This document shows positions 18,431-27,635 of a stretch of DNA of 64,000 nucleotides, piece after piece. This stretch comes from Caulobacter segnis (GTDB taxonomy: Bacteria > Pseudomonadota > Alphaproteobacteria > Caulobacterales > Caulobacteraceae): the NCBI RefSeq assembly GCF_023935105.1, contig NZ_CP096040.1:5003001-5067000 (forward strand), written 5' to 3'. The position numbers and the translations under genes were made by a program. How positions within the stretch are numbered: the stretch's first letter is position 1; the number at the start of each line of letters is the position of its first letter. Under the pieces are notes generated by a model. That model did no database searches, was not told the DNA's origin, and saw only the letters and a list, made by a program, of their open reading frames with translations.

Positions 18431-19160
18431 GGGTCTGTTTTTTCCTTCGTCGGAGCACGACAGGCTCGGCGGAAAGCGCAGCGCGGCCCGACGTCAAAAG
18501 GCGGGAGAGATGATCGCGCGAGCGATGGATGTGCTCACGCATCAGGTCCTCGGCGCGGGCCGATTGCCCGCGGCTCACCGCGTTCAGGATGTGCACGTGG
18601 TCGGTGTGGGCATCGACCATCCGCGCATGGGCGTCGTCGTGCCGATCGTTGGTGAAGAGGATCGCCACGGGGGCGACCAGCGGCATCTTCGCCAGAAAAG
18701 CGTGGACCTTCAGAAGCGTGCTGAGCCCCGCCGCGTTCATGATCGTGCTGTGGAAGACGTCATTCGACGCCGACCAGCGCCGCATGTCGTCAGCGCCGCA
18801 AAGCCCGCCGGCCACGAGCGCCTCGCCTTCGGCGACACAGGCGCGAAGGGTCGCCAGAGCGTCGTCGCCGAGCCCGCGTTCGACCGCCGTGCGCGCAGCC
18901 AGCCCCTCCAGCGCGCCGCGAACATCGAAGGCTGACAGCACGTCCTCGATGCTGAACGCGTTGACGACGAACCCGCGATTGGGCTCGCTGGTGACGAGAC
19001 CTTCGGCTTCGAGAATGCTGAGCGCCACCCGCACGGGCGTGCGCGACACGCCGAACGCCTCGGCCAGATCGCGCTCCGGCACCCGTGATCCCGGCTGAAG
19101 CTCGCGCGCGATAATCATCTCGCGCAGTTTCAGGGTGACGGCTTCGACACGGGTCGACAT
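18420..19160 (-). CDS. GntR-family regulator, FadR/VanR (FCD) subfamily
   Basis: This transcription factor probably controls the catabolic island. It has 246 residues: an N-terminal winged helix (VPERDLAEAFGVSRTPVRVAL) and an all-helical FCD effector domain containing the metal-binding Asp/His pattern (NDVFHSTI, HTDHVHIL). I chose the ATG at 19160 because AGGAG precedes it at good spacing; an in-frame extension to 19232 would cover the palindrome. It overlaps the monooxygenase by 11 bases, so it is cotranscribed with the pathway. Palindromes of the TGGTATGCCA type at 21631 and 21694 are its likely operators. Confidence 0.9.
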   Translation of the reverse strand: MSTRVEAVTLKLREMIIARELQPGSRVPERDLAEAFGVSRTPVRVALSILEAEGLVTSEPNRGFVVNAFSIEDVLSAFDVRGALEGLAARTAVERGLGDDALATLRACVAEGEALVAGGLCGADDMRRWSASNDVFHSTIMNAAGLSTLLKVHAFLAKMPLVAPVAILFTNDRHDDAHARMVDAHTDHVHILNAVSRGQSARAEDLMREHIHRSRDHLSRLLTSGRAALSAEPVVLRRRKKQTHVD

Positions 19161-19170
19161 GGCAGGGCTC

Positions 19171-19206
19171 CTATCCTCGGACGTCCGGATGGACGCCCGA
19201 GGGTAG
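19171..19206. promoter_or_regulatory. 36-base imperfect palindrome before the GntR gene
   Basis: Two 16-base arms (CTATCCTCGGACGTCC and GGACGCCCGAGGGTAG) flank a 4-base centre and match at 14 of 16 positions. It lies between the TonB-receptor stop at 19229 and the GntR start at 19160. The arm nearest the gene abuts the AGGAG ribosome site. It could be a terminator for the receptor (no U-run is present), a regulator-binding site, or an RNA hairpin that limits GntR translation. Confidence 0.55.
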
Positions 19207-19228
19207 AGTAGAGATGCGGCCTTGGAGG

Positions 19229-21577
19229 TCAAAACGACGCCGATAGTTGGACGCCGTAGCGCCGCTGCGCCTCATAGGCCGGCAGCTGGTAGTAGCTGTT
19301 GAAGTTGTTACGGACCCGGGCGACGAAGTTCTCGCCCGTCACGTTGCGGGCATAGGCTGACACCGACCAGCGCCCATCTTCCGGCCCGACGCCGGTGCTC
19401 AGATTGACGAAGCCATAGCCGTCCTGAACTTCTCTTGGGTTGCGGTTGGCCTCGTACCAGGTCTTGCCACGATAGGCGTAGTTGCCGCCGACAAAGCCCT
19501 TCCAGCCGGTCCAGAGCACCCGCTCGTAGCGCGCCGAGAGATTGAAACTCCACTTGGGCGACTGGGCCAGAGGGAAGCCGTTGAGCGTCTGAACGCCGCC
19601 GACACAGAAGCCGGGCTGGAGCGCACTGCCTGCCGGCAAAGTCGGTTCGTTGGGATAACAGGCGGCGTTGTTGAAGTCGGTATAGCGCGCGTCGATATAG
19701 GCGCCGTTCAGCCCGAGCGAGAGCCCACTGGTCGGACGCGCGGAGATCTCGAATTCGACGCCGCTGGACTTCAGCGCGCCAGCGTTCTGGATCACGAACA
19801 CCGGCGGACTGACGGGCAGGCCAACCGTGGTCTGGAAGTTGCTAAAGGTCGAATCGAAGGCAGCGATGTTGACGGTCAGACGACGGTCGAAGAACTGCGA
19901 CTTGACGCCGATCTCATAGGATTTGACGATTTCGGCCTCGACCCTGGCGTCGTTGACGATCGCGCCGGGCGTCAGCGATTGAGTGAGATTGAAGCCCGGA
20001 GCCTTATAGCCGCGTGACGCCGTGCCGTAGATCATGATGGACGGGGCGACGTCGAACTGGGCCCCGACGCGATACGAAGTGGCGTCATAGGTGATCGGCT
20101 TTGGCGTGAACGAGAAGATCGGCACGGTCGCCGGGACGACACCGGAATCGGGCCCGGTCCTAGAGCGATCGAAAGAACCGGTGACGCGGTCGTTGGATTG
20201 CCGGACACCGGCGACGATGCGGAACTTTGGTGTAAAGCGGTAGGTCGCTTCACCAAAGGCGGCGATATTGCGCAGAGTGTTGTGGACGGTGTTTCGCCGC
20301 GGATAGTTGGACGAACCGGGCACGGGCACGCCGAAGAAGGCCTGGTTCTGCACGTCGTTGATACTGAAGTCGTAGTAAAACAGCCCCGCCACAAAGCTGA
20401 GCGGCCGGTCGACCGGCGAGGCGATCCGCAGTTCCTGGGTGAACTGGTCGTAGCGCTCGTCGTCGGTCAGTTGGTTGATCTTGATCAGCGGCGAGTTCGA
20501 TAGCCACGGATCCATCTGACCGCTGGTGAAGAGGTTGCGGTAGGAGGTGACCGACGAGAGCGTATAGCCGCCGGGAAGGTCAAGGTCGGCCAGCGCCGTG
20601 ACATAGTAGTTGCGTGCGAACGACTTGGGCGTCGTCCCGGGATCGGCCACGAGATTGTTCGCCGACGGTACGATGCCCCGGGAGGTTTCATAGGCCTCGA
20701 CGACGGAGCCGAACGGGGCGGTATTGGTGAATTCACGGTAGGTGAAGGCCACGCCGTGTTCGTCCCGTCCGTCCGCCTGACCGATCAGGGTTAGGCGCAA
20801 GGCGTCGGTCGGCTCGAACGTCAGGCCGAGCCGGGCGCCGTAGCTGTTCTTATCGCTGTAGTCGCGGCCATTCAGGTCATGGACAAAGCCGTCATGGCCG
20901 AACCGCCAGGCAGTCAATCGGATGGCGGCCTTATCGCCGATCGGAACGTTCAGCGCCGCATCGACATTGAGCTCATTGAACGAGCCATAGCTTAGATTGG
21001 CCTGTCCGCCGCTGACGCCGAGCTCGGGCTTTTGGGTCACGACACCGATCAGGCCGGCGGTGGCGTTCTTGCCGAACAACATGCCTTGCGGGCCTTTCAG
21101 CACCTCCACGCGCTGGATATCGACCAGGTCGGAGATGCTGCCGCCCACGCGCGCGAGCGGCACGCCGTCGACGGTGACACCAACCGACGACTCCAGCGCC
21201 GCGCTTAGCGCATAGGTGCCGACGCCGCGGATGTAGAAGCTGTTGAGCTTGGCTTCACCCGACGGCGAGAAAGAGATGCCCGGCACGGTCTGCTGAAGTT
21301 GAACCGTGCTGACGACACCCGTCTCGGCGAGAACCTTGGGGGTGAGCGCCACGACCGAGATCGGGACGTCCTGCAACCGCTCCGAGCGCTTGTTCGCGGT
21401 CACCACGATGTCCTCAAGCGTCGTCGACAGGGCCTGATCCTGCGCAGGCGGCGCGCTCACTGAACCGGCCGCCTGGGCCGACGCCGGTGATGCGGCAATG
21501 GCCTGCGCGGCGATCGCCAGCGTGCTTACGCCCATCGCCCAGCAGGCTGAACGCCCTACTCGTCTCTGCCTCTTCAT
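19229..21577 (-). CDS. TonB-dependent receptor of the catabolic island
   Basis: This is an outer-membrane beta-barrel for energised uptake, 782 residues from the ATG at 21577, which is preceded by GGAGG. A signal peptide ends near ASPASAQA. A TonB-box-like segment (LEDIVVTANKRSERLQDVP) leads into the plug, followed by the barrel and a C-terminal aromatic residue (GVQLSASF). It resembles the large group of proteobacterial receptors often linked to aromatic or carbohydrate uptake rather than classic siderophore receptors. It lies next to the GntR gene and diverges from the Rieske operon across a region with two operator palindromes, so it probably imports the island's substrate. Confidence 0.9.
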   Translation of the reverse strand: MKRQRRVGRSACWAMGVSTLAIAAQAIAASPASAQAAGSVSAPPAQDQALSTTLEDIVVTANKRSERLQDVPISVVALTPKVLAETGVVSTVQLQQTVPGISFSPSGEAKLNSFYIRGVGTYALSAALESSVGVTVDGVPLARVGGSISDLVDIQRVEVLKGPQGMLFGKNATAGLIGVVTQKPELGVSGGQANLSYGSFNELNVDAALNVPIGDKAAIRLTAWRFGHDGFVHDLNGRDYSDKNSYGARLGLTFEPTDALRLTLIGQADGRDEHGVAFTYREFTNTAPFGSVVEAYETSRGIVPSANNLVADPGTTPKSFARNYYVTALADLDLPGGYTLSSVTSYRNLFTSGQMDPWLSNSPLIKINQLTDDERYDQFTQELRIASPVDRPLSFVAGLFYYDFSINDVQNQAFFGVPVPGSSNYPRRNTVHNTLRNIAAFGEATYRFTPKFRIVAGVRQSNDRVTGSFDRSRTGPDSGVVPATVPIFSFTPKPITYDATSYRVGAQFDVAPSIMIYGTASRGYKAPGFNLTQSLTPGAIVNDARVEAEIVKSYEIGVKSQFFDRRLTVNIAAFDSTFSNFQTTVGLPVSPPVFVIQNAGALKSSGVEFEISARPTSGLSLGLNGAYIDARYTDFNNAACYPNEPTLPAGSALQPGFCVGGVQTLNGFPLAQSPKWSFNLSARYERVLWTGWKGFVGGNYAYRGKTWYEANRNPREVQDGYGFVNLSTGVGPEDGRWSVSAYARNVTGENFVARVRNNFNSYYQLPAYEAQRRYGVQLSASF

Positions 21578-21628
21578 AGCTTGTTGCCTCCATCCCCAAT
21601 GAACGGCGTCTGACGCGCCATGCATTCT

Positions 21629-21645
21629 TGATGGCATGCCATTTT
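21629..21645. promoter_or_regulatory. Probable GntR operator 1
   Basis: The perfect palindrome ATGGCATGCCAT at 21631-21642 lies in the 153-base divergent region between the TonB receptor and the Rieske oxygenase. The TGG-N4-CCA form is typical of FadR/VanR-type operators. A second related site lies 64 bases away, centre to centre. Confidence 0.6.
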
Positions 21646-21693
21646 GATATATTGCAATGAAAAACTTGCGCGCTTCGCGCATCTAATCCACAA

Positions 21694-21709
21694 ATGGCAT
21701 ACCAAATAG
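21694..21709. promoter_or_regulatory. Probable GntR operator 2
   Basis: The sequence AATGGCATACCAAAT contains TGGCATACCA, which reads TGGTATGCCA on the other strand. It matches the TGG-N4-CCA form of site 1. It is about 25 bases before the Rieske gene start, so a bound repressor could block the plus-strand operon. Confidence 0.6.
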
Positions 21710-21730
21710 AAAAATGAGGGAGGAACGACG

Positions 21731-22798
21731 ATGGCTTTTGCCCGCAACGGCTGGTACTGCGCCGCCTTCTCGACCGAGGTCGATACGAACTTCCTTGGCC
21801 GCAAGATCCTGGGTGAAGGCGTGCTGATCACCCGCGACTCGGCGGGCGGCGTACGCGCGATCGGCGATCGCTGCCCGCACCGGTTCGCGCCATTGCACCG
21901 GGGCGTCCGGGAGGCGGACACCGTCGAATGCCCCTATCATGGCCTAAGGTTCGACCTGGACGGCCGCTGCGTTCTCAATCCCCACGGACAAGGCCGTATT
22001 CCCGGCGCGGCGCGTGTCGCGGCCTATCCGGTCGAAGAGCGCCAGGGCGTCATCTGGCTGTGGCCGGGGGATCCGGCTCTGGCCGATCCGGCGATCATCC
22101 CCGACCTGCTGCTGGTCGACCGCGGCGAGCGCACGCCCGTCAACGGCCATCTGACCATGCCGGTCGACTACAGGCTCGTGCTCGACAACCTGATGGACCT
22201 CAGCCACGCGGCCTATCTACACGCGGGCACGCTTTCGCCCTCCCGCGCCAAGCGCGAGTCGACTTACGACGACGACGAGACGAGCGTGCGGGTCAATACG
22301 GTGATGCGGGACGTGCCCACCCCGTCGAGCCAGCAGCTCTATTTTCCCTCACCGCGCGGCGACTATCACTCGGACATCGAGTGGATCTTCCCCGGAAGCC
22401 TGCGCCAGCGCCTGGCCATGACCGAAACGGGCGCGGAAGCCGATGCCGGCGCGGTCACGCGCAACGTCCACCTCATCACCCCAGAGACCGAGACCTCGAC
22501 CCACTATTTCTGGATCCACTCGCGCAACCGGCTGATGGATGACGTGTCCATCGACGATCGGACCCGCGCCATCCTCAGCAACGCCTTCCTGACCGAAGAC
22601 GAGCCGATGATGCAGGCGTGCCAGGAGAATATGGGCGGCGCCGAGTTCTTCTCCCTCAGACCGATCTATCTCGAGACGGATTTTGCAGGGACGCGCTGCC
22701 GCCGCACCATGGAGCGCATCATCGCCGAGGAAGCGGAAACGGCGCGCCGACCGGCCGCGCCAGCAGAGGCCTCATCCGCCCAGACCACCCCGGCCTGA
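21731..22798 (+). CDS. Rieske non-heme iron oxygenase, DdmC/VanA-like O-demethylase
   Basis: This terminal oxygenase probably removes a methyl group from an aromatic ether, releasing formaldehyde. It has 355 residues. Rieske cluster ligands are Cys48, His50, Cys67 and His70 (CPHRFAPL, CPYHGL). The mononuclear iron site is DNLMDLSHAAYLH with His159 and His164, and Asp290 is the likely third ligand. This matches the VanA/dicamba O-demethylase layout (His160, His165, Asp294 in DdmC). GGAGG precedes the ATG. Ferredoxin and reductase genes lie downstream in the same operon, and a formaldehyde dehydrogenase fragment ends it. Ring hydroxylation instead of demethylation remains possible. Confidence 0.88.
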   Translation: MAFARNGWYCAAFSTEVDTNFLGRKILGEGVLITRDSAGGVRAIGDRCPHRFAPLHRGVREADTVECPYHGLRFDLDGRCVLNPHGQGRIPGAARVAAYPVEERQGVIWLWPGDPALADPAIIPDLLLVDRGERTPVNGHLTMPVDYRLVLDNLMDLSHAAYLHAGTLSPSRAKRESTYDDDETSVRVNTVMRDVPTPSSQQLYFPSPRGDYHSDIEWIFPGSLRQRLAMTETGAEADAGAVTRNVHLITPETETSTHYFWIHSRNRLMDDVSIDDRTRAILSNAFLTEDEPMMQACQENMGGAEFFSLRPIYLETDFAGTRCRRTMERIIAEEAETARRPAAPAEASSAQTTPA

Positions 22799-22823
22799 CC
22801 TCTCAAGATCAAAGGATCATCCC

Positions 22824-25178
22824 TTGGCGACCCGCTCGGCGAGAGCCGCATCCGCACCCGTGCCTGAAACCCTGCCCGACCGCATCGCCATGCTCGACAT
22901 GGTAGACCGCCGGCTTCGGTGGCTGTCGGCCTGGACCATCCATAGCGCCAACCATCTGCGTCCGAGCGCCGACGGCCTGAAGATCGGCGGCCACCAGGCC
23001 AGCTGCGCCTCGATCAGCACGATCATGACCGCGCTCTATTTCCACGCGCTTGGCCCTAACGACAAGGTCGCGGTCAAGCCGCACGCCGGTCCCGTCCTCC
23101 ACGCAATCCACTATCTCCTGGGGAGCCAGTCCCGGCAGCAGTTAGAGGCGTTTCGAGGATTTGGCGGGGCGCAAAGCTATCCCAGCCGGACCAAGGACGT
23201 AATCCCCGTCGACTTCTCGACCGGATCGGTGGGTCTGGGCGTTGCGATCACCGCCTTCGCCAGCCTGGTCCAAGACTATCTGGTGGCGCACCAAGCGATG
23301 GACCGCAAGGATGTCGGCCGGATGGTCGCCCTGATGGGCGACGCCGAGCTCGACGAAGGCAATATCTACGAGTGCCTGATCGAGGCCTATAAGCACGACA
23401 TCCGAAACTGCTGGTGGATCGTCGACTACAACCGCCAATCGCTCGACCACACGACGGCCGACCGGATGTTCCGACGGTTCGACGACATCTTCCGCACCTG
23501 CGGCTGGCGGGTGGTCACGCTCAAATATGGCAAGCTGCAGCAGGCGGCGTTCGAGGAGCCCGGCGGCGCGGCGCTGCGCGAGTGGATCGACACGATCCCC
23601 AATGTCGACTTCGCCGCCCTAACCTATCAGGGCGGGGCTGGATGGCGCGCGCGGCTCACCACTGATATCGGGGCCAAGCCCGGGGTCGCCGATCTTCTGG
23701 CTAGGCGCGACGACGCCAACCTCGCCCGGCTGATGACCAATCTTGGCGGTCATTGCCTGGAAACCCTGACCGAAGCGTTTGACGAAGCGCGGGACGATGT
23801 CCCCACGCTCTTCATCGCCTACACCATCAAAGGCTACGGCCTGCCGTTCGCGGGCCACAAGGACAACCATGCCGGCTTGATGAACGCGCCTCAGATCGAG
23901 GCGCTGCGCGCGGAGATGGACATTCCGCCTGGCCAGGAATGGGAGCCCTGGGCCGGCGTGGGCGACAATGTCCTGCCTGCGTTGCGCACCCTCGCCGACG
24001 AGACCCCGATCATGCGGCAACGCCGCGCGACGAGCCCGGCGTTGCTCGACGTGCCTGCGATCGTCCCGCCCGAGGGTGAGGAGCAATCGACGCAGACCGC
24101 CTTTGGCAAGATCCTGCTCGATCTGGCGCGCGGTGGTTCGCCGCTGGCCGATCGGATCGTCACCACATCGCCCGACGTCACCGTCTCGACCAACCTCGGC
24201 GCCTGGGTGAACCAACGCGGCCTGTTTCGGCGCCAGCAACTGGCTGACGTCTTCAAGATCGCGCGCATCCCCTCCCCCCAGAAATGGGAAGGCGGATCGG
24301 CCGGCCAGCATATCGAGCTTGGCATCGCGGAGAATAATCTCTTCCTGATGCTGGCGGCGACCGGGCTTGCCGGCGCCATTTTCGGCGAGCGGCTGATCCC
24401 GATCGGCACGGTCTACGACCCGTTCATCGCCCGCGGCCTCGATGCTCTCAACTATGCCTGCTACCAGGACGCCCGCTTCATCCTGGTGGCGACGCCGTCC
24501 GGTCTGACGCTCGGCCGCGAGGGCGGCGCGCACCAATCGATCAACCCGCCGCTGATCGCCATGGGCCAGCCGGGCCTGCGCCACTACGAGCCCGCATTCG
24601 TCGACGAGCTGTCGGTCCTGATGGAAGAAGCGTTCCGGCTGATCCAGGCCGAGGATGGCGAGGCGGTCTATTTCAGACTGACGACGCGCGTGGTCGCCCA
24701 GATCGCGCGTCAGGATGACGCGTGGAAATCGGGCGCGATCCAGGGCGGCTATTGGCTCAAGCCGCCTGGGGAACAGGCCGAAGCGGCGCTCGTCGTGATG
24801 GGCGCGCTCGCCACCGAGGCCCTGGCGGCGTGGGAGCAGATGATCGACGACCTGCCCGGCCTGGGGCTGCTGGTCGTGACATCCCCGGACCTTCTGCATC
24901 GCGAGTGGAGCGAGCGCCTGGCCGGAACTGGGTCGGACCAGTCGCCCTCGCACATCGAAGCCCTGCTGGCCACCCTCCCGCCCGGCGCGGGACTGGTCAC
25001 CGTGCTTGACGGCTCGCCTGCCGCCCTCTCCTGGCTGGGGGGCGTCGATGGTCGCCGCGTGTCGCCGCTCGGCGTCGACCGGTTCGGCCAGACCGGCGAG
25101 CTCTCTGACCTCTACCGGCGCTATAGGCTCGATCCGGACGCCATCGTCCACGCCACCGCCACGTTGTTCGCGAGCTGA
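22824..25178 (+). CDS. Homodimeric AceE-type 2-oxoacid dehydrogenase E1 component
   Basis: This thiamine-diphosphate enzyme decarboxylates a 2-oxo acid and passes the acyl group to the E2 lipoyl domain. It has 784 residues from the TTG at 22824, chosen because AAAGGA lies 7 bases upstream; an ATG exists only at 22890. The ThDP motif runs from GDAELDEGN to a conserved Asn ~25 residues later (VDYNRQSLD). Transketolase-like central and C-terminal domains follow (HIELGIAENNL). It is shorter than housekeeping AceE (~885 residues). With E2 and glutaryl-CoA dehydrogenase directly behind it, a ring-derived 2-oxo acid such as 2-oxoadipate is a plausible substrate. No E3 gene is present. Confidence 0.85.
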   Translation: MATRSARAASAPVPETLPDRIAMLDMVDRRLRWLSAWTIHSANHLRPSADGLKIGGHQASCASISTIMTALYFHALGPNDKVAVKPHAGPVLHAIHYLLGSQSRQQLEAFRGFGGAQSYPSRTKDVIPVDFSTGSVGLGVAITAFASLVQDYLVAHQAMDRKDVGRMVALMGDAELDEGNIYECLIEAYKHDIRNCWWIVDYNRQSLDHTTADRMFRRFDDIFRTCGWRVVTLKYGKLQQAAFEEPGGAALREWIDTIPNVDFAALTYQGGAGWRARLTTDIGAKPGVADLLARRDDANLARLMTNLGGHCLETLTEAFDEARDDVPTLFIAYTIKGYGLPFAGHKDNHAGLMNAPQIEALRAEMDIPPGQEWEPWAGVGDNVLPALRTLADETPIMRQRRATSPALLDVPAIVPPEGEEQSTQTAFGKILLDLARGGSPLADRIVTTSPDVTVSTNLGAWVNQRGLFRRQQLADVFKIARIPSPQKWEGGSAGQHIELGIAENNLFLMLAATGLAGAIFGERLIPIGTVYDPFIARGLDALNYACYQDARFILVATPSGLTLGREGGAHQSINPPLIAMGQPGLRHYEPAFVDELSVLMEEAFRLIQAEDGEAVYFRLTTRVVAQIARQDDAWKSGAIQGGYWLKPPGEQAEAALVVMGALATEALAAWEQMIDDLPGLGLLVVTSPDLLHREWSERLAGTGSDQSPSHIEALLATLPPGAGLVTVLDGSPAALSWLGGVDGRRVSPLGVDRFGQTGELSDLYRRYRLDPDAIVHATATLFAS

Positions 25179-25181
25179 TCC

Positions 25182-26429
25182 ATGGACATGACGATCACCA
25201 TGCCTGCCCTCTCCCCGACCATGGAAGAGGGCGCCCTGGCCCGCTGGCTGATCAAGCCTGGCGACGCGGTTCGCGCCGGCGACATCATCGCGGAGATCGA
25301 AACCGACAAGGCGACGATGGAACTCGAGGCGGCCGAGGATGGACTCATCAGCGAGCTTGTCGTGCCGGCCGGAAGCGAGGCGGTGAAGGTCGGCGAGGTG
25401 ATCGCCCGCTTGGCCGATCCGGCCATGGCGACTGCGAACTCGGCCCAATCGCTCGCGCCATCGCCTGAGGCGCCGCCCGTCTTCGCCCCCTCGCCCGCCC
25501 CGCGGCGAGAAGCCCTGAACGGCGGGCGCTCCGCGTCCGAAACGGCCAGCCCGCTTGCCCGCCATGTCGCCGCCCTCAGGGCGATCGATCTGGACACGGT
25601 TGCGGGAACAGGCCCGGATAGGCGCATCCTCATGCGCGACGTCGCGCCCGCCAAGCCGCCTGCTTTGCGGCCTCCGACAGAGCTGGCCGATGAGCGCGCG
25701 CTGCCGATAACCACCAGTTCCGCCGCGATCCCAGCCGCCCCGCACACGATCGCCAAGCTCTCCAGCACCCGCAAGACCATCGCCAGGCGGTTAACGGCGT
25801 CAAAGCAGCAGATTCCCCACATCTATCTGACGGTGGATGTGCGGCTCGACGCGCTCCTGGCCTTGCGCGGGGAGCTCAATGCCGGCCTGGCCTCGCGCGG
25901 CGTCAAGCTCTCGGTCAATGACATGATGATCAAGGCGTTGGGAAGAGCGCTCATGCTGGCCCCGGCCTGCAATGTGATGTTCGCGCCGGAAGGCCTGGTG
26001 AGCTTTACCAGGGCCGACATCTCCGTCGCGGTCTCGACACCCGCCGGCCTGATCACGCCGATCATCGCAGGCGCCGAGCTGGAGCCCCTGTCGAGCATCT
26101 CATCCAGGATGGTCGATCTAGCGCATCGGGCCCGGGAAAACCGGCTGCATCCGCATGAGTATCAGGGCGGCACCGCCTCGCTCTCGAACCTGGGCATGTA
26201 CGGGATCAAGCAGTTCGAGGCGATCATCAATCCGCCGCAGGGGATGATCCTGGCAGTCGGCGCGAGCGAGCGGCGGCTCCGGATCGGCGATGACGACGCG
26301 GTCGCCGCCGAAACTGTTCTGTGCGCTACGGGCAGTTTTGATCACCGCGCCATCGACGGGGCGGACGCCGCCCATCTCATGCAGTCGTTCAAGGCTCTGA
26401 TCGAAGAGCCCTGGTCGCTACTTGCCTGA
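25182..26429 (+). CDS. 2-oxoacid dehydrogenase E2 (dihydrolipoamide acyltransferase)
   Basis: This E2 core takes the acyl group from E1 and transfers it to CoA. It has 415 residues: one N-terminal lipoyl domain with Lys43 in ETDKATME, a Pro/Ala-rich linker, a peripheral-subunit-binding domain at ~115-150 (ASPLARHVAALRAIDLDTV), and a catalytic domain ending with DHRAIDG (His388, Asp392). It starts 3 bases after the E1 stop. A single lipoyl domain is normal for alphaproteobacterial E2. The complex would need a lipoamide dehydrogenase from elsewhere in the genome. Confidence 0.9.
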   Translation: MDMTITMPALSPTMEEGALARWLIKPGDAVRAGDIIAEIETDKATMELEAAEDGLISELVVPAGSEAVKVGEVIARLADPAMATANSAQSLAPSPEAPPVFAPSPAPRREALNGGRSASETASPLARHVAALRAIDLDTVAGTGPDRRILMRDVAPAKPPALRPPTELADERALPITTSSAAIPAAPHTIAKLSSTRKTIARRLTASKQQIPHIYLTVDVRLDALLALRGELNAGLASRGVKLSVNDMMIKALGRALMLAPACNVMFAPEGLVSFTRADISVAVSTPAGLITPIIAGAELEPLSSISSRMVDLAHRARENRLHPHEYQGGTASLSNLGMYGIKQFEAIINPPQGMILAVGASERRLRIGDDDAVAAETVLCATGSFDHRAIDGADAAHLMQSFKALIEEPWSLLA

Positions 26430-26451
26430 CGGTTACTGGAGACAATACCCA

Positions 26452-27624
26452 ATGCCGAGTTTCGACTGGAACGACCCCTTCCTACTGGAAGACCAACTGA
26501 GCGACGAAGAACGCCTGATCCGCGACACCGCGCGCAGTTTTGCTCAGACCAACCTTGCCCCGCGCATCGTCGACGCCTTCCAGAATGAGGTGACTGATCC
26601 TGGCATCTTTCGCGAGCTCGGCGCGCTGGGCCTGCTTGGCCCGACCATCCCGCAGGCGTATGGCGGCGCTGGCGCCAACTATGTCGCCTACGGGCTGATC
26701 GCGCGTGAGATCGAACGGATCGACAGCGGCTATCGCTCGATGATGAGCGTGCAGTCGAGCCTGGTTATGTATCCAATCAACGCGTTCGGATCGGAGACAC
26801 AAAAACAAAGCCTTCTTCCGAAGCTCGCGACCGGAGAGTTCATCGGCGCCTTTGGCCTGACCGAGCCCGACGCCGGATCGGATCCGGGCGGCATGACCAC
26901 GCGAGCCTGCAAGACCGCCGGCGGCTACCGCATCTCAGGGGTGAAGGCCTGGATCTCCAACGCGCCCATCGCCGATGTCTTCGTGATCTGGGCCAAGAGC
27001 GAAGCCCATGGCGGCGCGATTCGCGGTTTCCTGCTCACCAGGGGCCTCAAAGGTCTTGCCACGCCGAAGATCGAGGGAAAGCTCTCCTTGCGCGCCTCGA
27101 TCACTGGCATGGTGATGATGGACGAGGTCGAGGTCGGCGACGAGGCGCTACTGGACGTCGAGGGTCTCAAGGGCCCGTTCAGTTGCCTGAACCGGGCGCG
27201 TTATGGCCTCAGCTGGGGCGCGATGGGCGCAGCGGAATTCTGCTTCGAGGCGGCCAGGCAATATGGCCTCGACCGCAGGCAGTTCGGCTCGCCGCTGGCC
27301 GGCCGCCAGCTCTACCAGAAAAAGCTCGCCGACATGGAAACCGAAATCGCGCTGGGCCTTCAGGCGTCGTTGCGGGTCGGGCGACTGCTCGACGAAGGCA
27401 GGTTCTCGCCGGAGATGGCCTCGATCGTCAAACGCAACAATGTCGGCAAGGCGCTCGAGATCGCGCGCATGAGCCGGGACATGCACGGCGGCAACGGAAT
27501 CGCGGGCGAATATCATGTGATGCGCCACGCGATGAACCTGGAGACCGTCAACACCTACGAAGGCGCCCATGATGTCCACGCCCTGATCCTTGGACGCGCC
27601 ATCACGGGCCTGGCCGCGTTTTGA
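26452..27624 (+). CDS. gcdH: Glutaryl-CoA dehydrogenase
   Basis: This acyl-CoA dehydrogenase oxidises and decarboxylates glutaryl-CoA to crotonyl-CoA using FAD. It has 390 residues from the ATG at 26452; an upstream extension would overlap E2. Family signatures are strong: FDWNDPFLLEDQLSDEER at the N-terminus, YRSMMSVQSSLVMYPI, GLTEPDAGSDPG, LRASITGMVMMDEV and the catalytic Glu370 in NTYEGAHDVH. The residue pattern is closer to GcdH than to other acyl-CoA dehydrogenases. Its position after E1/E2 suggests the complex makes glutaryl-CoA or a close homologue. Confidence 0.9.
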   Translation: MPSFDWNDPFLLEDQLSDEERLIRDTARSFAQTNLAPRIVDAFQNEVTDPGIFRELGALGLLGPTIPQAYGGAGANYVAYGLIAREIERIDSGYRSMMSVQSSLVMYPINAFGSETQKQSLLPKLATGEFIGAFGLTEPDAGSDPGGMTTRACKTAGGYRISGVKAWISNAPIADVFVIWAKSEAHGGAIRGFLLTRGLKGLATPKIEGKLSLRASITGMVMMDEVEVGDEALLDVEGLKGPFSCLNRARYGLSWGAMGAAEFCFEAARQYGLDRRQFGSPLAGRQLYQKKLADMETEIALGLQASLRVGRLLDEGRFSPEMASIVKRNNVGKALEIARMSRDMHGGNGIAGEYHVMRHAMNLETVNTYEGAHDVHALILGRAITGLAAF

Positions 27625-27635
27625 GGAGCCCGAAG

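Noticed and set aside
23619..25745. Long minus-strand open frame opposite E1 and E2
   Set aside because: Its composition is that of an antisense shadow; the plus-strand genes are strongly conserved enzymes.
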